DNA of 64,000 nucleotides from Thiomicrorhabdus sp965603495 (GTDB taxonomy: Bacteria; Pseudomonadota; Gammaproteobacteria; Thiomicrospirales; Thiomicrospiraceae): positions 496,001 to 560,000 of the forward strand of contig CBFDDF010000001.1 in NCBI GenBank assembly GCA_965603495.1, read 5' to 3'. Made by a program: the position numbers and the translations under genes. Shown here in pieces: positions 42,004-51,118 of this stretch; the stretch's first letter is position 1; every line of letters starts with the position of its first letter. Under the pieces are notes generated by a model, which was given only the letters and a program-made list of their open reading frames with translations, did not search any database and had not been told where the DNA came from.

Positions 42004-42771
42004 TTATAACTCGCCACACTGTTTGCAAGCTGGGTCTTTTTTCAGATTGAGCGTCCGAATCATCATCGTGTAAGCATCGATAATCATCAGTTTCCCTGTT
42101 AAAGTCGGTAGGCCTAATAGCGCTTTAACGGCTTCAATCGCCTGCATGCTACCTATCATACCCACCACCGGTGACAAGATGCCATTTTGACTACAGGTGA
42201 GTTCTTGACCGTTATTCTCGGGGTAAAGACATTGATAACATGGGCTGTTTTCTTGCCTAAAATCATAAGTACTTAATTGGCCTTCCCAGCGAATTGCCGC
42301 GCCAGAAACTAAGGGTTTTTTGGCTTTGAAGCAGGCCTGGTTGAGTGCAAATCGAGCATCAAAGTTGTCAGTACAATCTAAGACCACATCTGCGGTTTTA
42401 ATCAATTCTAAAACTTCAGATTCATCTAGCTTATGAGACAGCTTATCAATATTGATATGGTGGTTTAGTGCCTGTAAGTTCGATTGTGCAGATGCGACTT
42501 TGGCTTGGCCGATATTGGCTTCACGATGGACGATTTGGCGCTGTAAGTTAGAGTCATCAACTTCGTCAAAATCCACCAGTGTCAAGTGACCAATACCTGC
42601 TGCTGCCAGATAAAGTGAAGCAGGGGAGCCTAGCCCGCCGAGACCAAAAATTACCGCATGCGATTGTGCTAGTTTGAGTTGCCCTGTGTAATCAATTTCC
42701 GGCAGTAAAATTTGTCGGCTATAACGAGAAAGTTCAGCATCATTCAATTCGGTTTTAGCGGTATTTGTCAT
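42004..42771 (-). CDS. moeB: HesA/MoeB/ThiF-family adenylyltransferase
   Basis: Adenylates the C-terminal Gly of a sulfur-carrier protein such as MoaD or ThiS, for molybdopterin or thiamine synthesis. Motifs are RYSRQILLPEID, FGLGGLGSPASLYLAAAGIG (ATP loop), DCTDNFDAR, and the zinc pairs CYQC and CKQC near the C-terminus. Its position as the last gene of hemA-prfA-prmC-moeB matches other gammaproteobacteria. Whether it serves MoaD or ThiS cannot be told from sequence. A degraded palindrome encodes LNQACF. Confidence 0.88.
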   Translation of the reverse strand: MTNTAKTELNDAELSRYSRQILLPEIDYTGQLKLAQSHAVIFGLGGLGSPASLYLAAAGIGHLTLVDFDEVDDSNLQRQIVHREANIGQAKVASAQSNLQALNHHINIDKLSHKLDESEVLELIKTADVVLDCTDNFDARFALNQACFKAKKPLVSGAAIRWEGQLSTYDFRQENSPCYQCLYPENNGQELTCSQNGILSPVVGMIGSMQAIEAVKALLGLPTLTGKLMIIDAYTMMIRTLNLKKDPACKQCGEL

Positions 42772-42848
42772 GGATTTTATCTTATGAGGAATTTTAATGT
42801 TATGGGTTGGTTTTATTGGAACTATAGTAAGTCGTTATTATGCAGGGT

Positions 42849-43754
42849 TTACAGTTTTTGTCCAAGGGTGATACGAGGATTGCCGCCCAAGTCTTTAATG
42901 CCGCGGACGTTGCTGTAGTTATGTGCTTTGAATATCTCTGCCACCGATTCGGCTTGATGATAACCGTGCTCAATCAATAACCAACCATTGGGTTTCAAAA
43001 ACGACCAGGCCTGGTCAGTTATTTTTCGGATATCCTCTAAACCATCCTGCCCCGAGGTTAAAGCGGTAATCGGTTCAAACCGAACATCGCCTTTAGATAA
43101 GTGTGGATCTGCATCTTCAATATAAGGTGGATTAGAGACGATGCAATCAAATGAGTGTGTTGCTTTAATGGCTGAAAACCAATCGCTCTGTAAAAAATTA
43201 ACGTCCAATTGAAGATTTAAGGCATTGTAGGATGCGATTTGTAACGCCTTTTCGCTGAAATCTACCGCGGTGACCGAGCAGCGCGGACACTCGCTTTTTA
43301 AAGCTAAGGCAATCGCGCCACTGCCTGTGCCTAAATCTAAGATTGACCAGGCCTGGTCAATCTTATTTCCGGCTTTGGTGTCTGAGGTACTTGAAGTGTT
43401 TTGGGCGTGCTGATAGAGCTCTAAGGTCGCTTCCACTAAGGTCTCAGTATCAGGACGAGGAATCAAAGTATCTGCTGTGACTTTTAGGTTGAGTCCCCAG
43501 AATTCACGTTCACCGAGAATGTGGGCAATCGGCAGGCCTTGCAGTCTCTGCTGTAATAAGGCGTCAAAGGCGAGTTGTTGCTGGGGTTCGAGCAATTTGT
43601 CCGACCAGGTGTATAGGTAGGTTCTTGAGACTTGTAAGCTATGAGCCAGAAGTAGTTCGACATCCAGTCGAGAAGAGTCCACCAGGCCTGCTTGAATCAG
43701 TTGTTGATTCGCGACCTGAAGACAGCTTTCGATGGTGGTGGGCGGGTTACTCAC
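42849..43754 (-). CDS. prmC: Peptide chain release factor N5-glutamine methyltransferase
   Basis: Methylates the GGQ glutamine of release factors RF1 and RF2. SAM motif ILDLGTGSGAIALAL and catalytic VSNPPYIED are intact in 301 residues. It is coupled to prfA (18-base gap), its substrate. Two exact copies of the iterated palindrome lie inside it (43003-43016 and 43338-43365), both read as Asp-Gln-Ala-Trp-Ser. The second falls in a linker just before the SAM motif that looks longer than in E. coli, and a degraded third copy (43681) encodes AGLVD. Confidence 0.93.
   Translation of the reverse strand: MSNPPTTIESCLQVANQQLIQAGLVDSSRLDVELLLAHSLQVSRTYLYTWSDKLLEPQQQLAFDALLQQRLQGLPIAHILGEREFWGLNLKVTADTLIPRPDTETLVEATLELYQHAQNTSSTSDTKAGNKIDQAWSILDLGTGSGAIALALKSECPRCSVTAVDFSEKALQIASYNALNLQLDVNFLQSDWFSAIKATHSFDCIVSNPPYIEDADPHLSKGDVRFEPITALTSGQDGLEDIRKITDQAWSFLKPNGWLLIEHGYHQAESVAEIFKAHNYSNVRGIKDLGGNPRITLGQKL
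43003..43016. repeat. Iterated palindrome inside prmC (14 bp)
   Basis: GACCAGGCCTGGTC, read on the minus strand as Asp-Gln-Ala-Trp-Ser in PrmC. Confidence 0.95.
43338..43365. repeat. Iterated palindrome inside prmC, 28-bp perfect version
   Basis: Core GACCAGGCCTGGTC extended by TAAGATT / AATCTTA. The perfect symmetry is kept even though it lies in coding sequence. Confidence 0.95.
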
Positions 43755-43772
43755 AAGATTACATTAAATGAA

Positions 43773-44861
43773 TTAATCAGTTGAGCTTAAAGTCGCCAGC
43801 AGCTCTGCTTGGTGCTCGGCGAGTAATGGCCCGATAATTTGATCCAAACCACCATTCATGACTTCATCTAATTTATAGAGCGTCAGGTTGATGCGGTGGT
43901 CCGTTACACGTCCTTGAGGATAGTTGTAAGTGCGAATGCGGGCAGAACGATCGCCGGTACCGACTAGGCTTTTACGCTCTTCTGAAATTGCGTCATCGTG
44001 AACCTGTTGTCTCGCATCCATGATTCTAGCGGCCAGCAATGACATTGCTCGGGCGCGGTTTTTATGTTGCGAACGTTCATCCTGACATTCGACAACCGTA
44101 CCAGTCGGAATATGGGTAATACGAATGGCTGAATCGGTTTTGTTAACGTGCTGTCCCCCTGCACCCGAGGCGCGGAAAGTATCCACTTTTAAGTCTGCAG
44201 GGTTTAGTTCAATTTGCTCAACATCGGCAGCTTCCGCCATAATGACCACGGTCGCAGCAGAGGTATGCACTCGCCCTTGAGTTTCTGTGGCAGGAACGCG
44301 TTGCACTCGATGTGCGCCGGACTCAAATTTGAGTTTTGAGTAGGCTCCATCACCGATAATGCGGGCAATAATTTCTTTGTAACCACCGTGTTCACCGATA
44401 TTGGTGTTAATGATTTCCACCTGCCAACCTTCTTTCTCAGCAAAGCGACTATACATTTTAAATAGGTCGCCGGAAAAAATCGCCGCTTCATCACCGCCCG
44501 TTCCTGCACGGATTTCTAAGAAAATATTTGAATCATCATTCGGATCCGTTGGCAACAACATGGTCTGCAATGCCAATTCAAATTCACTGACTTGAGCTTT
44601 TAAATCAGGCAACTCTTCTTGCGCCATCTCTTTAAGCTCAGCATCACCTGAGTTGATCATATCCATGGCTTCGTCTAAATCGTCTTGTGCGCTAATGAAA
44701 CTGTTGAAGGTTTCAACGATGGGGCTCAATTTTGAGTATTCTTTAGACAGCGCAGTAAATTTTTTCTGGTCATTCGTCGCTTCAGGCGAACAGATTAAAG
44801 CGTTGACTTCGTCAAGGCGTTCAACCAGGTTTTCTAATTTACTACGTATAGAATCTTTCAC
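43773..44861 (-). CDS. prfA: Peptide chain release factor 1
   Basis: Ends translation at UAA and UAG. The GGQ motif is GAGGQHVN (about 234-240), methylated by PrmC. The stop-recognition PxT motif is VPATETQGRVHT at about 189-200. At 362 residues it has the standard length. The start is GTG at 44861, with no strong ribosome site, 41 bases behind hemA on the same strand. It is part of the hemA-prfA-prmC-moeB operon. Confidence 0.96.
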   Translation of the reverse strand: MKDSIRSKLENLVERLDEVNALICSPEATNDQKKFTALSKEYSKLSPIVETFNSFISAQDDLDEAMDMINSGDAELKEMAQEELPDLKAQVSEFELALQTMLLPTDPNDDSNIFLEIRAGTGGDEAAIFSGDLFKMYSRFAEKEGWQVEIINTNIGEHGGYKEIIARIIGDGAYSKLKFESGAHRVQRVPATETQGRVHTSAATVVIMAEAADVEQIELNPADLKVDTFRASGAGGQHVNKTDSAIRITHIPTGTVVECQDERSQHKNRARAMSLLAARIMDARQQVHDDAISEERKSLVGTGDRSARIRTYNYPQGRVTDHRINLTLYKLDEVMNGGLDQIIGPLLAEHQAELLATLSSTD

Positions 44862-44902
44862 AGGGGGTCTCGATTATTTATTTTTAGAACGGTCTACGTA
44901 TC

Positions 44903-46183
44903 TTAGCCGTTCGGATGGTCTGCTTTTTGATCGCAAATTAAAAGGTTTTCAGCGCACTCTATCAGCGCCTTATTGCCTTCAAGGCCAGCATGGTTTAATT
45001 GTGATGTCGGGGTGTGGATTAATCTATTGGTCAATTGGTTGGCCAGGCGCTTGATAATCTCTGCTGGCTCACAACCTTGCTCTAGCTGGTGAAGCGCGTG
45101 GTTTAACGCTTCTTCTTTTTGGCGCATCGCTTGTTGACGATAGACTTGAATGATTGGTTTAACTTGTTGCATCGCATGCAGTTGAACCATGAAATTATGC
45201 GCCTGTAGCTCAATAATTTCTTCCGCTTCAAGGGCGGCCGTTTGTCTGGATTGTTTGTTGCCTTCAATGATTTCTTTCAAATCATCAACGGTATATAGAT
45301 AGACATTGTCGAGTTCATTAATGCTGGCTTCAATATCTCGTGGCACAGCAATATCAATCATGAAAACAGGGCGGTTCTTACGTTTTTTAAGGGCTTTAAC
45401 GACTTGCGCTTGTTTTAGGATTGCATGCGGGCTGCCGGTTGAACCGATAATTATGTCAGCTTCATGCAGGTGGTTATCAATCTCATCTAACTCAATCGCA
45501 TAACCGCCAAGACTTTCCGCTAACGTATGGGCTTTTTCCAGGGTGCGGTTGGCAATGATTAGATTGCCGATATTGGCTTCTGTTAAGTGTCTTGAAACCA
45601 ATTCTATGGTTTCGCCCGCACCCAATAGTAAAGCGGTCTGTTGCGACAAGTCTCCAAAAAACTGTTTGGATAATGAGACGGCAGAAAAAGCCACTGAAAC
45701 AGGGCTTGAACCGATAGAAGTATCAGTACGCACTTGTTTGACGGTCCTGAAAATATGCTGAAACAAGTTTTCTAAGGTTTGATGAATGCTGTCGGCTTTA
45801 TGTGCCGCATTATAGGCATCTTTAATCTGGCCAAATATTTGTGGTTCGCCTAGCACTAGGGAGTTTAATCCGCTAGAAACACGCATAATGTGCTTAACGG
45901 CTTCCAGGTCATGATGGATATAAAGGTAAGGGTTTAAAACCTCTGCCTCTAATTCAAAGAACTGATGTAGCCAGTTTTGAATTTCTTGCTCGGCAGTTGT
46001 ACTTTTCATGATGCAGTAGATTTCAGTGCGGTTGCAGGTCGATAAGATAATGCACTCTGAAATCAGGTCTTGAGCTTTAAGTTCAGACAGAGCTTGTTGC
46101 GCGGCCTCCGGTGCAAATGAAACTGTTTCACGTATGTCGACAGGTGCCGTTTCGTGATTAACACCCAGTGTAATAAGTTTCAT
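44903..46183 (-). CDS. hemA: Glutamyl-tRNA reductase
   Basis: First step of tetrapyrrole synthesis, reducing glutamyl-tRNA to glutamate-1-semialdehyde with NADPH. The catalytic Cys is C50 in STCNRTEIY. The motif GVNHETAPVDIRE is at the start, the NADPH loop LLLGAGETIELV is in the middle, and the helical dimerisation tail closes it. At 426 residues it has full length. It heads the leftward operon and diverges from the TPR lipoprotein gene. Confidence 0.96.
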   Translation of the reverse strand: MKLITLGVNHETAPVDIRETVSFAPEAAQQALSELKAQDLISECIILSTCNRTEIYCIMKSTTAEQEIQNWLHQFFELEAEVLNPYLYIHHDLEAVKHIMRVSSGLNSLVLGEPQIFGQIKDAYNAAHKADSIHQTLENLFQHIFRTVKQVRTDTSIGSSPVSVAFSAVSLSKQFFGDLSQQTALLLGAGETIELVSRHLTEANIGNLIIANRTLEKAHTLAESLGGYAIELDEIDNHLHEADIIIGSTGSPHAILKQAQVVKALKKRKNRPVFMIDIAVPRDIEASINELDNVYLYTVDDLKEIIEGNKQSRQTAALEAEEIIELQAHNFMVQLHAMQQVKPIIQVYRQQAMRQKEEALNHALHQLEQGCEPAEIIKRLANQLTNRLIHTPTSQLNHAGLEGNKALIECAENLLICDQKADHPNG

Positions 46184-46601
46184 ATAAATAGAGGTTTTAC
46201 CGTTGATCAGAAAGTAACAGTTGTTAATCTGCTAAATAAAAGGCGTAATTTTGCTAAATTATGAGGCTAATTGCAAGCTTTTGTATGTAATGACCTTATA
46301 TAGTTTGCGGGTAAATTACGCAGAGTTTCTTTAAGAGCCTTGAGGGAATCCCAAATGAAATAAAGGGTTTTCCAGTCTAGGGGGAGCTCTGGGAGTATTA
46401 GGCAGGCTTTGTAAAATTGTATTAATTAACTGAATTGCTTTATCTTTATTGGAAATCACCTAGAATGACCTTATGTATATTAAAGTTAAGACATAATATA
46501 TTTAGCTTAAAATTAAAGTTCAAACTAAGGAAATGCATCTAGTGTTTAAGTGGTCTAAAAACCCAAGTCCGACATCTCAATATTATCCAGGTGATCAACC
46601 T
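46184..46601. other. Divergent promoter region of hemA and the TPR lipoprotein gene
   Basis: About 350-420 bases with no gene, depending on the lipoprotein start. It is AT-rich, with several TATAAT-like stretches (for example near 46290 and 46495); I could not fix a single promoter. Confidence 0.45.
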
Positions 46602-48407
46602 ATGCGTACGCCAGTAGATTTTATCAACAACGTAAGTTTTCTCAATCAGGGCGCTCAGGTTGTTCTAATCAGTAGTCTTCTGCTGTTATCAGGTTGCTCG
46701 CAAAATTTCCTGGCTGGTAATGATTCGAATCTGTCAGGGGTTGCTTTACAAGCACCATCATTACAAGAAGCTCATGAGGATGCAGGCCTGGTTGTTGGGG
46801 CTGGAAAAGTCAGTCACATGGATGCCAATATGATGTTTCAGATATTAGCTGCTGAAATGTTAGTGCAGAAAGGTCAACCTGCTCAAGCGTTCGATGTCAT
46901 TTATGAAATGGCATTAAATGCTCAGGATGCAGCCTTGGCTGAAAGGGCTTTTGAGTTATCAATGACGACCTATGATGCTCGTAAGATTGAAGCGGCTACA
47001 CTGCTTTGGCGTGATCTTGCGCCAGAAGAGGCGGTTGCTTGGAGAGCCTCTTTTCTGATTTCTCTAAGACAAGGGTTGGTTGAACATGCTTTAGAACAGT
47101 GGCATCGTTATCACACGCTTTCAAAAGACGGTCTGGACAAGGACCTGTTATTAACCGCTCAACGTGTATCAACTTCTGCGTCGCCTGAGAATGGCATTGC
47201 CTTTATGAATGCGTTAACAGAAGCTTATCCTGAAGAGTGGGCTGCCTACTTTTCATTAGGCTTTGTCGCGAATGTGCATAATCAAGCGGAGTTAGCCTTG
47301 GTGGCACTTGAAAAAGCCAAGCGCATACAGACTGTCGAAGGTGAGCCGGACATTAATCGTTTATTGGCAAAGCTATATCTCCAGTTACCACCACCGGAGA
47401 GAGGCTTAAAATCACTCGCACCTTATTTAAAAAAATACCCAGAAGATTGGCTCGTTCAAGAGCGTGTCGCACGTTTGGAAGTCCAGGCAAAGCGCTATGA
47501 CTCCGCGGAAGCACGTTATGAAAAGATCTTGAAATCAGTACCAAAAGCTTACACTTCAAGATTGTCTTTGGCTTTATTGCAGATAGAACGAAAATCTTAT
47601 GCTCAGGCTGAAGTGAACTTGAATCAAGTCGCACTGGTAAAGGGGTATGAGAACGTCGCAAGTTATTATTTGGGGTTGCTCTACCAGGAGCAAAAGGCTT
47701 TTGAAGAGGCATTGGCTCATTTTGCACAGGTGACCTCAGTGACTTATTATTTAGATGCTCAGCTACACCGTGCTGAAATTTATTTCTCACTCAATAAAAT
47801 GCCAAAGGCGCTTGAAGTGCTAGACACTATTGTGGTTGAGCAACCCGAGGATAGGCTTAAGGTCCACCGTGCTAAGGGCGTATTCTATAGTTATGAGGGC
47901 AAGTACCCGCAAGCAATCGAGCAGTATGCAAAGATCTTAACCATTGACCCAGATAATATCGAGGTGTTGATGGCTCAGGCGTTATTACTTTACAAAGTCG
48001 AGCAGTTTGCTGCCTATGAAAGTAATCTGAAGCGTGTGATAGAATTAGAGCCTAATGAAGTGGATGCTTTGAATGCTTTGGGTTATTTCTATGTGGAAAA
48101 AAATAAACATTTAGAGACTGCGGAAGCACTTTTACAGAGAGCTTATAAACTAGCCCCTACAAATTATTATGTTCTCGATAGTCTTGGCTGGTTCTATTTT
48201 CAGAAGCAAAACTATACTTTAGCGGAAGAGTATTTACAGAAAGCCTTGGATGTCCAGGTAGATGATGAAGTTTTAATTCATTTAATTTCTACCTTTTGGA
48301 TGCAGGGTGATCATGAAAAAGCTCGAGCAATGTGGCAGAGTCATCATAAGAAGTTTTTGCAAAATAAGCGCTTACAGAGTTTAATCAATGAACTTGAAAG
48401 GCAGTAA
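46602..48407 (+). CDS. TPR-repeat outer-membrane lipoprotein, LbcA-like
   Basis: A lipoprotein (lipobox LLLSGC) followed by many tetratricopeptide-like helical repeats over about 550 residues, such as ALEVLDTIVVEQPED and AIEQYAKILTIDPDNIEVL. Sequence type and position (diverging from hemA, before prs) match LbcA of Pseudomonas, which binds the protease CtpA. I chose the ATG at 46602 with AGGTG eight bases upstream; the ATG at 46533 would add 23 residues. In Pseudomonas lolB and ispE follow; here a hairpin and tRNA-Gln follow directly. A degraded palindrome encodes AGLVV. Confidence 0.78.
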   Translation: MRTPVDFINNVSFLNQGAQVVLISSLLLLSGCSQNFLAGNDSNLSGVALQAPSLQEAHEDAGLVVGAGKVSHMDANMMFQILAAEMLVQKGQPAQAFDVIYEMALNAQDAALAERAFELSMTTYDARKIEAATLLWRDLAPEEAVAWRASFLISLRQGLVEHALEQWHRYHTLSKDGLDKDLLLTAQRVSTSASPENGIAFMNALTEAYPEEWAAYFSLGFVANVHNQAELALVALEKAKRIQTVEGEPDINRLLAKLYLQLPPPERGLKSLAPYLKKYPEDWLVQERVARLEVQAKRYDSAEARYEKILKSVPKAYTSRLSLALLQIERKSYAQAEVNLNQVALVKGYENVASYYLGLLYQEQKAFEEALAHFAQVTSVTYYLDAQLHRAEIYFSLNKMPKALEVLDTIVVEQPEDRLKVHRAKGVFYSYEGKYPQAIEQYAKILTIDPDNIEVLMAQALLLYKVEQFAAYESNLKRVIELEPNEVDALNALGYFYVEKNKHLETAEALLQRAYKLAPTNYYVLDSLGWFYFQKQNYTLAEEYLQKALDVQVDDEVLIHLISTFWMQGDHEKARAMWQSHHKKFLQNKRLQSLINELERQ

Positions 48408-48418
48408 GAAAAGACTTT

Positions 48419-48462
48419 AGAGAAAAGTTAAAACTTTTTTGATAAAGTTTTAACTTTTCTCT
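48419..48462 (+). terminator. Perfect 19-bp hairpin after the TPR lipoprotein gene
   Basis: Arms 48419-48437 and 48444-48462 are fully complementary with a 6-base loop, and A/T-rich. It probably ends the lipoprotein transcript before the tRNA. Confidence 0.8.
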
Positions 48463-48520
48463 TGAACTTAGAATGAATACATGGATAATACGCACCTGTC
48501 TTTAACGACAATGATATTAA

Positions 48521-48595
48521 AGGGCTGTAGCCAAGCGGTAAGGCATCTGGTTTTGATCCAGTGTACCGCAGGTTCGAATCCTGCCAGCCCTGCCA
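48521..48595 (+). tRNA. tRNA-Gln (anticodon TTG)
   Basis: The cloverleaf was folded by eye: acceptor AGGGCTG / CAGCCCT, D-arm GCC-AAGCGGTAA-GGC, anticodon loop TTTTGAT with anticodon TTG, T-arm GCAGG-TTCGAAT-CCTGC. The CCA is encoded at 48593-48595. The outermost anticodon-stem pair appears to be U-U. It lies directly upstream of prs, a conserved position in gammaproteobacteria. Confidence 0.95.
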
Positions 48596-48648
48596 ATATC
48601 CTATCCTAATTCCCCAAATCATTTTTACCCCGAACAGGAGCGCCTGTA

Positions 48649-49605
48649 ATGGCCAATAAAAATGTCATGATTTTTGCGGGAAACGCAAACGTCAATCTCG
48701 CAGAAAAAATCTCACAGTATCTAGATCTACCTTTAGGTAACGCCGATGTCGGTCGCTTTAGTGACGGCGAAATTATGGTTGAGATTAAAGAGTCTGTTCG
48801 TGGTCAAGATGTCTATGTTTTACAGCCTACCTGTACGCCAGAGCCTGCTGTTAATCTAATGGAAATGTTGGTAATGATTGACGCACTTAAGCGTGCATCA
48901 GCTGCGCGCATTACCGCCGTCATCCCTTACTATGGTTTTGCACGTCAAGATCGTCGTCCGCACTCAGCTCGTGTTCCTATTACGGCACGTTTAACGGCAG
49001 ATATGATTACGGCAGCAGGCGCGCACCAAGTGGTAACCGTTGATTTACACTCCGACCAAATTCAAGGTTTCTTCGATATTCCGGTGGATAACTTATATGC
49101 TTCACCTTTATTGGTGGAAGATATGCAAAAGAACTGTGATTTAAATAATGTGATGATCGTTTCTCCTGATATGGGTGGTGTGGTTCGAGCTCGTGCGGTG
49201 GCTAAGGCTGTAAATGCCGAAATGGCGATTATCGATAAGCGTCGTCCAAAGGCCAATGTTTCAGAGGTTATGAATATCATTGGTGATATTGAAGGTCGTG
49301 ACTGTATTATCGTTGACGATATGGTTGATACAGCGGGTACTTTATGCAAAGCAGCCAGTGCCTTAATGGAGCGCGGTGCTAAAAGTGTTTCTGCTTATGT
49401 GGTACATGCGGTTTTATCTGGTCCTGCGATCGATAATATTGAAGGTTCAGTCTTAAAAGAACTGGTTGTTACTGATTCGATTCCGCATACCGCTGCGGTG
49501 ATGGCGTGCAAAAAAATCCGAACAGTGACGATTGCTGAAATTTTAGGCGAAACAATTCGTCGTATTAACCAAGATGAATCAGTAACCTCGTTAATGAAGC
49601 ACTAG
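48649..49605 (+). CDS. prs: Ribose-phosphate pyrophosphokinase
   Basis: Makes PRPP for nucleotide, His, Trp and NAD synthesis. The 318 residues carry FAGNANVNLAEKI, DGEIMVEIKESVRGQDVY, YYGFARQDRR (ATP flexible loop), DLHSDQIQGFFD (metal and allosteric area) and the PRPP-binding loop CIIVDDMVDTAGTL. AGGAG lies eight bases before the ATG. It lies between tRNA-Gln and rplY, as in other gammaproteobacteria. A terminator follows. Confidence 0.97.
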   Translation: MANKNVMIFAGNANVNLAEKISQYLDLPLGNADVGRFSDGEIMVEIKESVRGQDVYVLQPTCTPEPAVNLMEMLVMIDALKRASAARITAVIPYYGFARQDRRPHSARVPITARLTADMITAAGAHQVVTVDLHSDQIQGFFDIPVDNLYASPLLVEDMQKNCDLNNVMIVSPDMGGVVRARAVAKAVNAEMAIIDKRRPKANVSEVMNIIGDIEGRDCIIVDDMVDTAGTLCKAASALMERGAKSVSAYVVHAVLSGPAIDNIEGSVLKELVVTDSIPHTAAVMACKKIRTVTIAEILGETIRRINQDESVTSLMKH

Positions 49606-49632
49606 GCTTTAAAAGAAGTTTTTATTTGAAAA

Positions 49633-49654
49633 GCGCCCTTACTGGGCGTTTTTT
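49633..49654 (+). terminator. Rho-independent terminator of prs
   Basis: CGCCC / GGGCG stem with TTACT loop and six T after it. Confidence 0.88.
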
Positions 49655-49862
49655 ATGGCTGGTGTATTTGTTTAGAAGTTGTTGATTGTTTTAATAAAAA
49701 ACGATTAAAATAGTGGCATAAAATATTTATTTCAGTATAATCCCCGCTTCCCTTACGGTTGGTCGCAAACGGTAAGAAATTAAAATTTAGATAGTTTCAT
49801 TAAAAATCAACTTGATGGCTTTGCCCGTCACTACAGAAAACTATCGTTATTGGAGAGAAAAA

Positions 49863-50444
49863 ATGAGCCAAATTTGGACAGCAGAAATCCGTACTGATGA
49901 AGGGAAAGGTGCGAGCCGCCGCCTTCGTCATGCGAATAAAGTACCAGCCGTAGTTTACGGTGCAGGAAAAGATGCAGTATCAGTTTCTTTAGCCGCTAAC
50001 TTTGTTAAGCACGCATTAGAAAATGAAGCAATCTTTAACACGGTGTTAACCCTTGAAGTTGAAGGTGGAACAACTGAAACTTGTGTTATTAAAGATATGC
50101 AACGTCACCCAGCAACCGGTGCAGCATTTCACATCGATTTCCAACGTGCAGCTGACAATATCCTTGTTAAAAAAGTACCTCTTACTTTTGTAGGCCATGC
50201 ACGCGCTCCTGGTGTTAAGGCGGGTGGCTTGATGTCATTCCTACAATCAAATGTAGAAGTAAGCTGTGTTGCTAAAAACCTACCTACGACTATTAACGTT
50301 GATGTTTCTACTATGGAAGAAGGCACAAGCATGCGTCTATCTGAAATCGTATTACCTGAAGGCGTTAGTCTTACTGCACTTTCGCACGGTAGCTCTGATT
50401 ATGACCAATCGGTTGTAAACATTGGTAAAGCTAAGCGTAAGTAA
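49863..50444 (+). CDS. rplY: 50S ribosomal protein L25, long form with Ctc domain
   Basis: Binds 5S rRNA. The 193 residues include the N-terminal 5S-binding domain (RTDEGKGASRRLRHANKVPAVVYG) and a C-terminal TL5/Ctc beta domain, so it is the long form. I chose the ATG at 49863 because GGAG lies seven bases upstream and the family starts at this point; the longer reading from 49812 has a non-family N-terminus. A weak hairpin (CTTAC...GTAAG, near 49750) lies in its leader. Confidence 0.95.
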   Translation: MSQIWTAEIRTDEGKGASRRLRHANKVPAVVYGAGKDAVSVSLAANFVKHALENEAIFNTVLTLEVEGGTTETCVIKDMQRHPATGAAFHIDFQRAADNILVKKVPLTFVGHARAPGVKAGGLMSFLQSNVEVSCVAKNLPTTINVDVSTMEEGTSMRLSEIVLPEGVSLTALSHGSSDYDQSVVNIGKAKRK

Positions 50445-50492
50445 TAATTAGTTATTTATAACTTATTATTCTAAGCAATTGAGAGCCGGCTT

Positions 50493-51065
50493 ATGTCATC
50501 TGTTCAACTTATTGTTGGTCTGGGGAATCCAGGCGAAAAATATGAACAGACCCGACATAACGCCGGTTTTTGGTTTGTGGACGAAGTAGCGCGCCAATAC
50601 GGTGTTGTATTTCGTCCAGAGACCAAATTTCTGGGTCATGTCGCTCGTGTGCAGTCCAATGGGATGGATTTCTGGTTGTTAAAACCAGCCACCTTTATGA
50701 ACCGCAGTGGCCAATCTATTCAGGCCATCGCTCAGTTCTATAAAATTCCGGTAGAATCCATTTTAGTGGCTCATGATGAGTTGGATTTAGAGCCTGGAGT
50801 GGCCAAATTAAAAGTTGGTGGTGGGCATGGCGGGCATAATGGGCTGCGCGATACCATTGCGGCCATGGGTAACGCTTTTATGCGCTTACGTTTGGGGGTG
50901 GGGCATCCTGGGCATCGTGATCAGGTGGTGGATTATGTCCTCAAAGCCCCCTCAAAACCGGATTTTCAATTGATTGAAGATGCCAGCTATCAAGCCAGCA
51001 AGGTCATTCCAGAATTAGTATTGGGTGATCTTCAAAAAGCCATGCACATTCTGCATACCAAATAA
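50493..51065 (+). CDS. pth: Peptidyl-tRNA hydrolase
   Basis: Releases tRNA from stalled peptidyl-tRNA. The catalytic His is in TRHNAGFW, with GLGNPGEKYEQ before it, PATFMNRSGQ, HDELDLEPG and GGGHGGHNGLRD. At 190 residues it has the usual length. It lies between rplY and ychF in the common order. The ATG at 50493 follows GAGAG. Confidence 0.97.
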   Translation: MSSVQLIVGLGNPGEKYEQTRHNAGFWFVDEVARQYGVVFRPETKFLGHVARVQSNGMDFWLLKPATFMNRSGQSIQAIAQFYKIPVESILVAHDELDLEPGVAKLKVGGGHGGHNGLRDTIAAMGNAFMRLRLGVGHPGHRDQVVDYVLKAPSKPDFQLIEDASYQASKVIPELVLGDLQKAMHILHTK

Positions 51066-51118
51066 TAAACGCGCTTAAATCTAAGCCTTTAGCCTTATTT
51101 TCATTAGGAGAGAACTCA

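Noticed and set aside
48428..48622. Leftward reading frame across tRNA-Gln
   Set aside because: It is antisense to a clear tRNA and has no homology sign.
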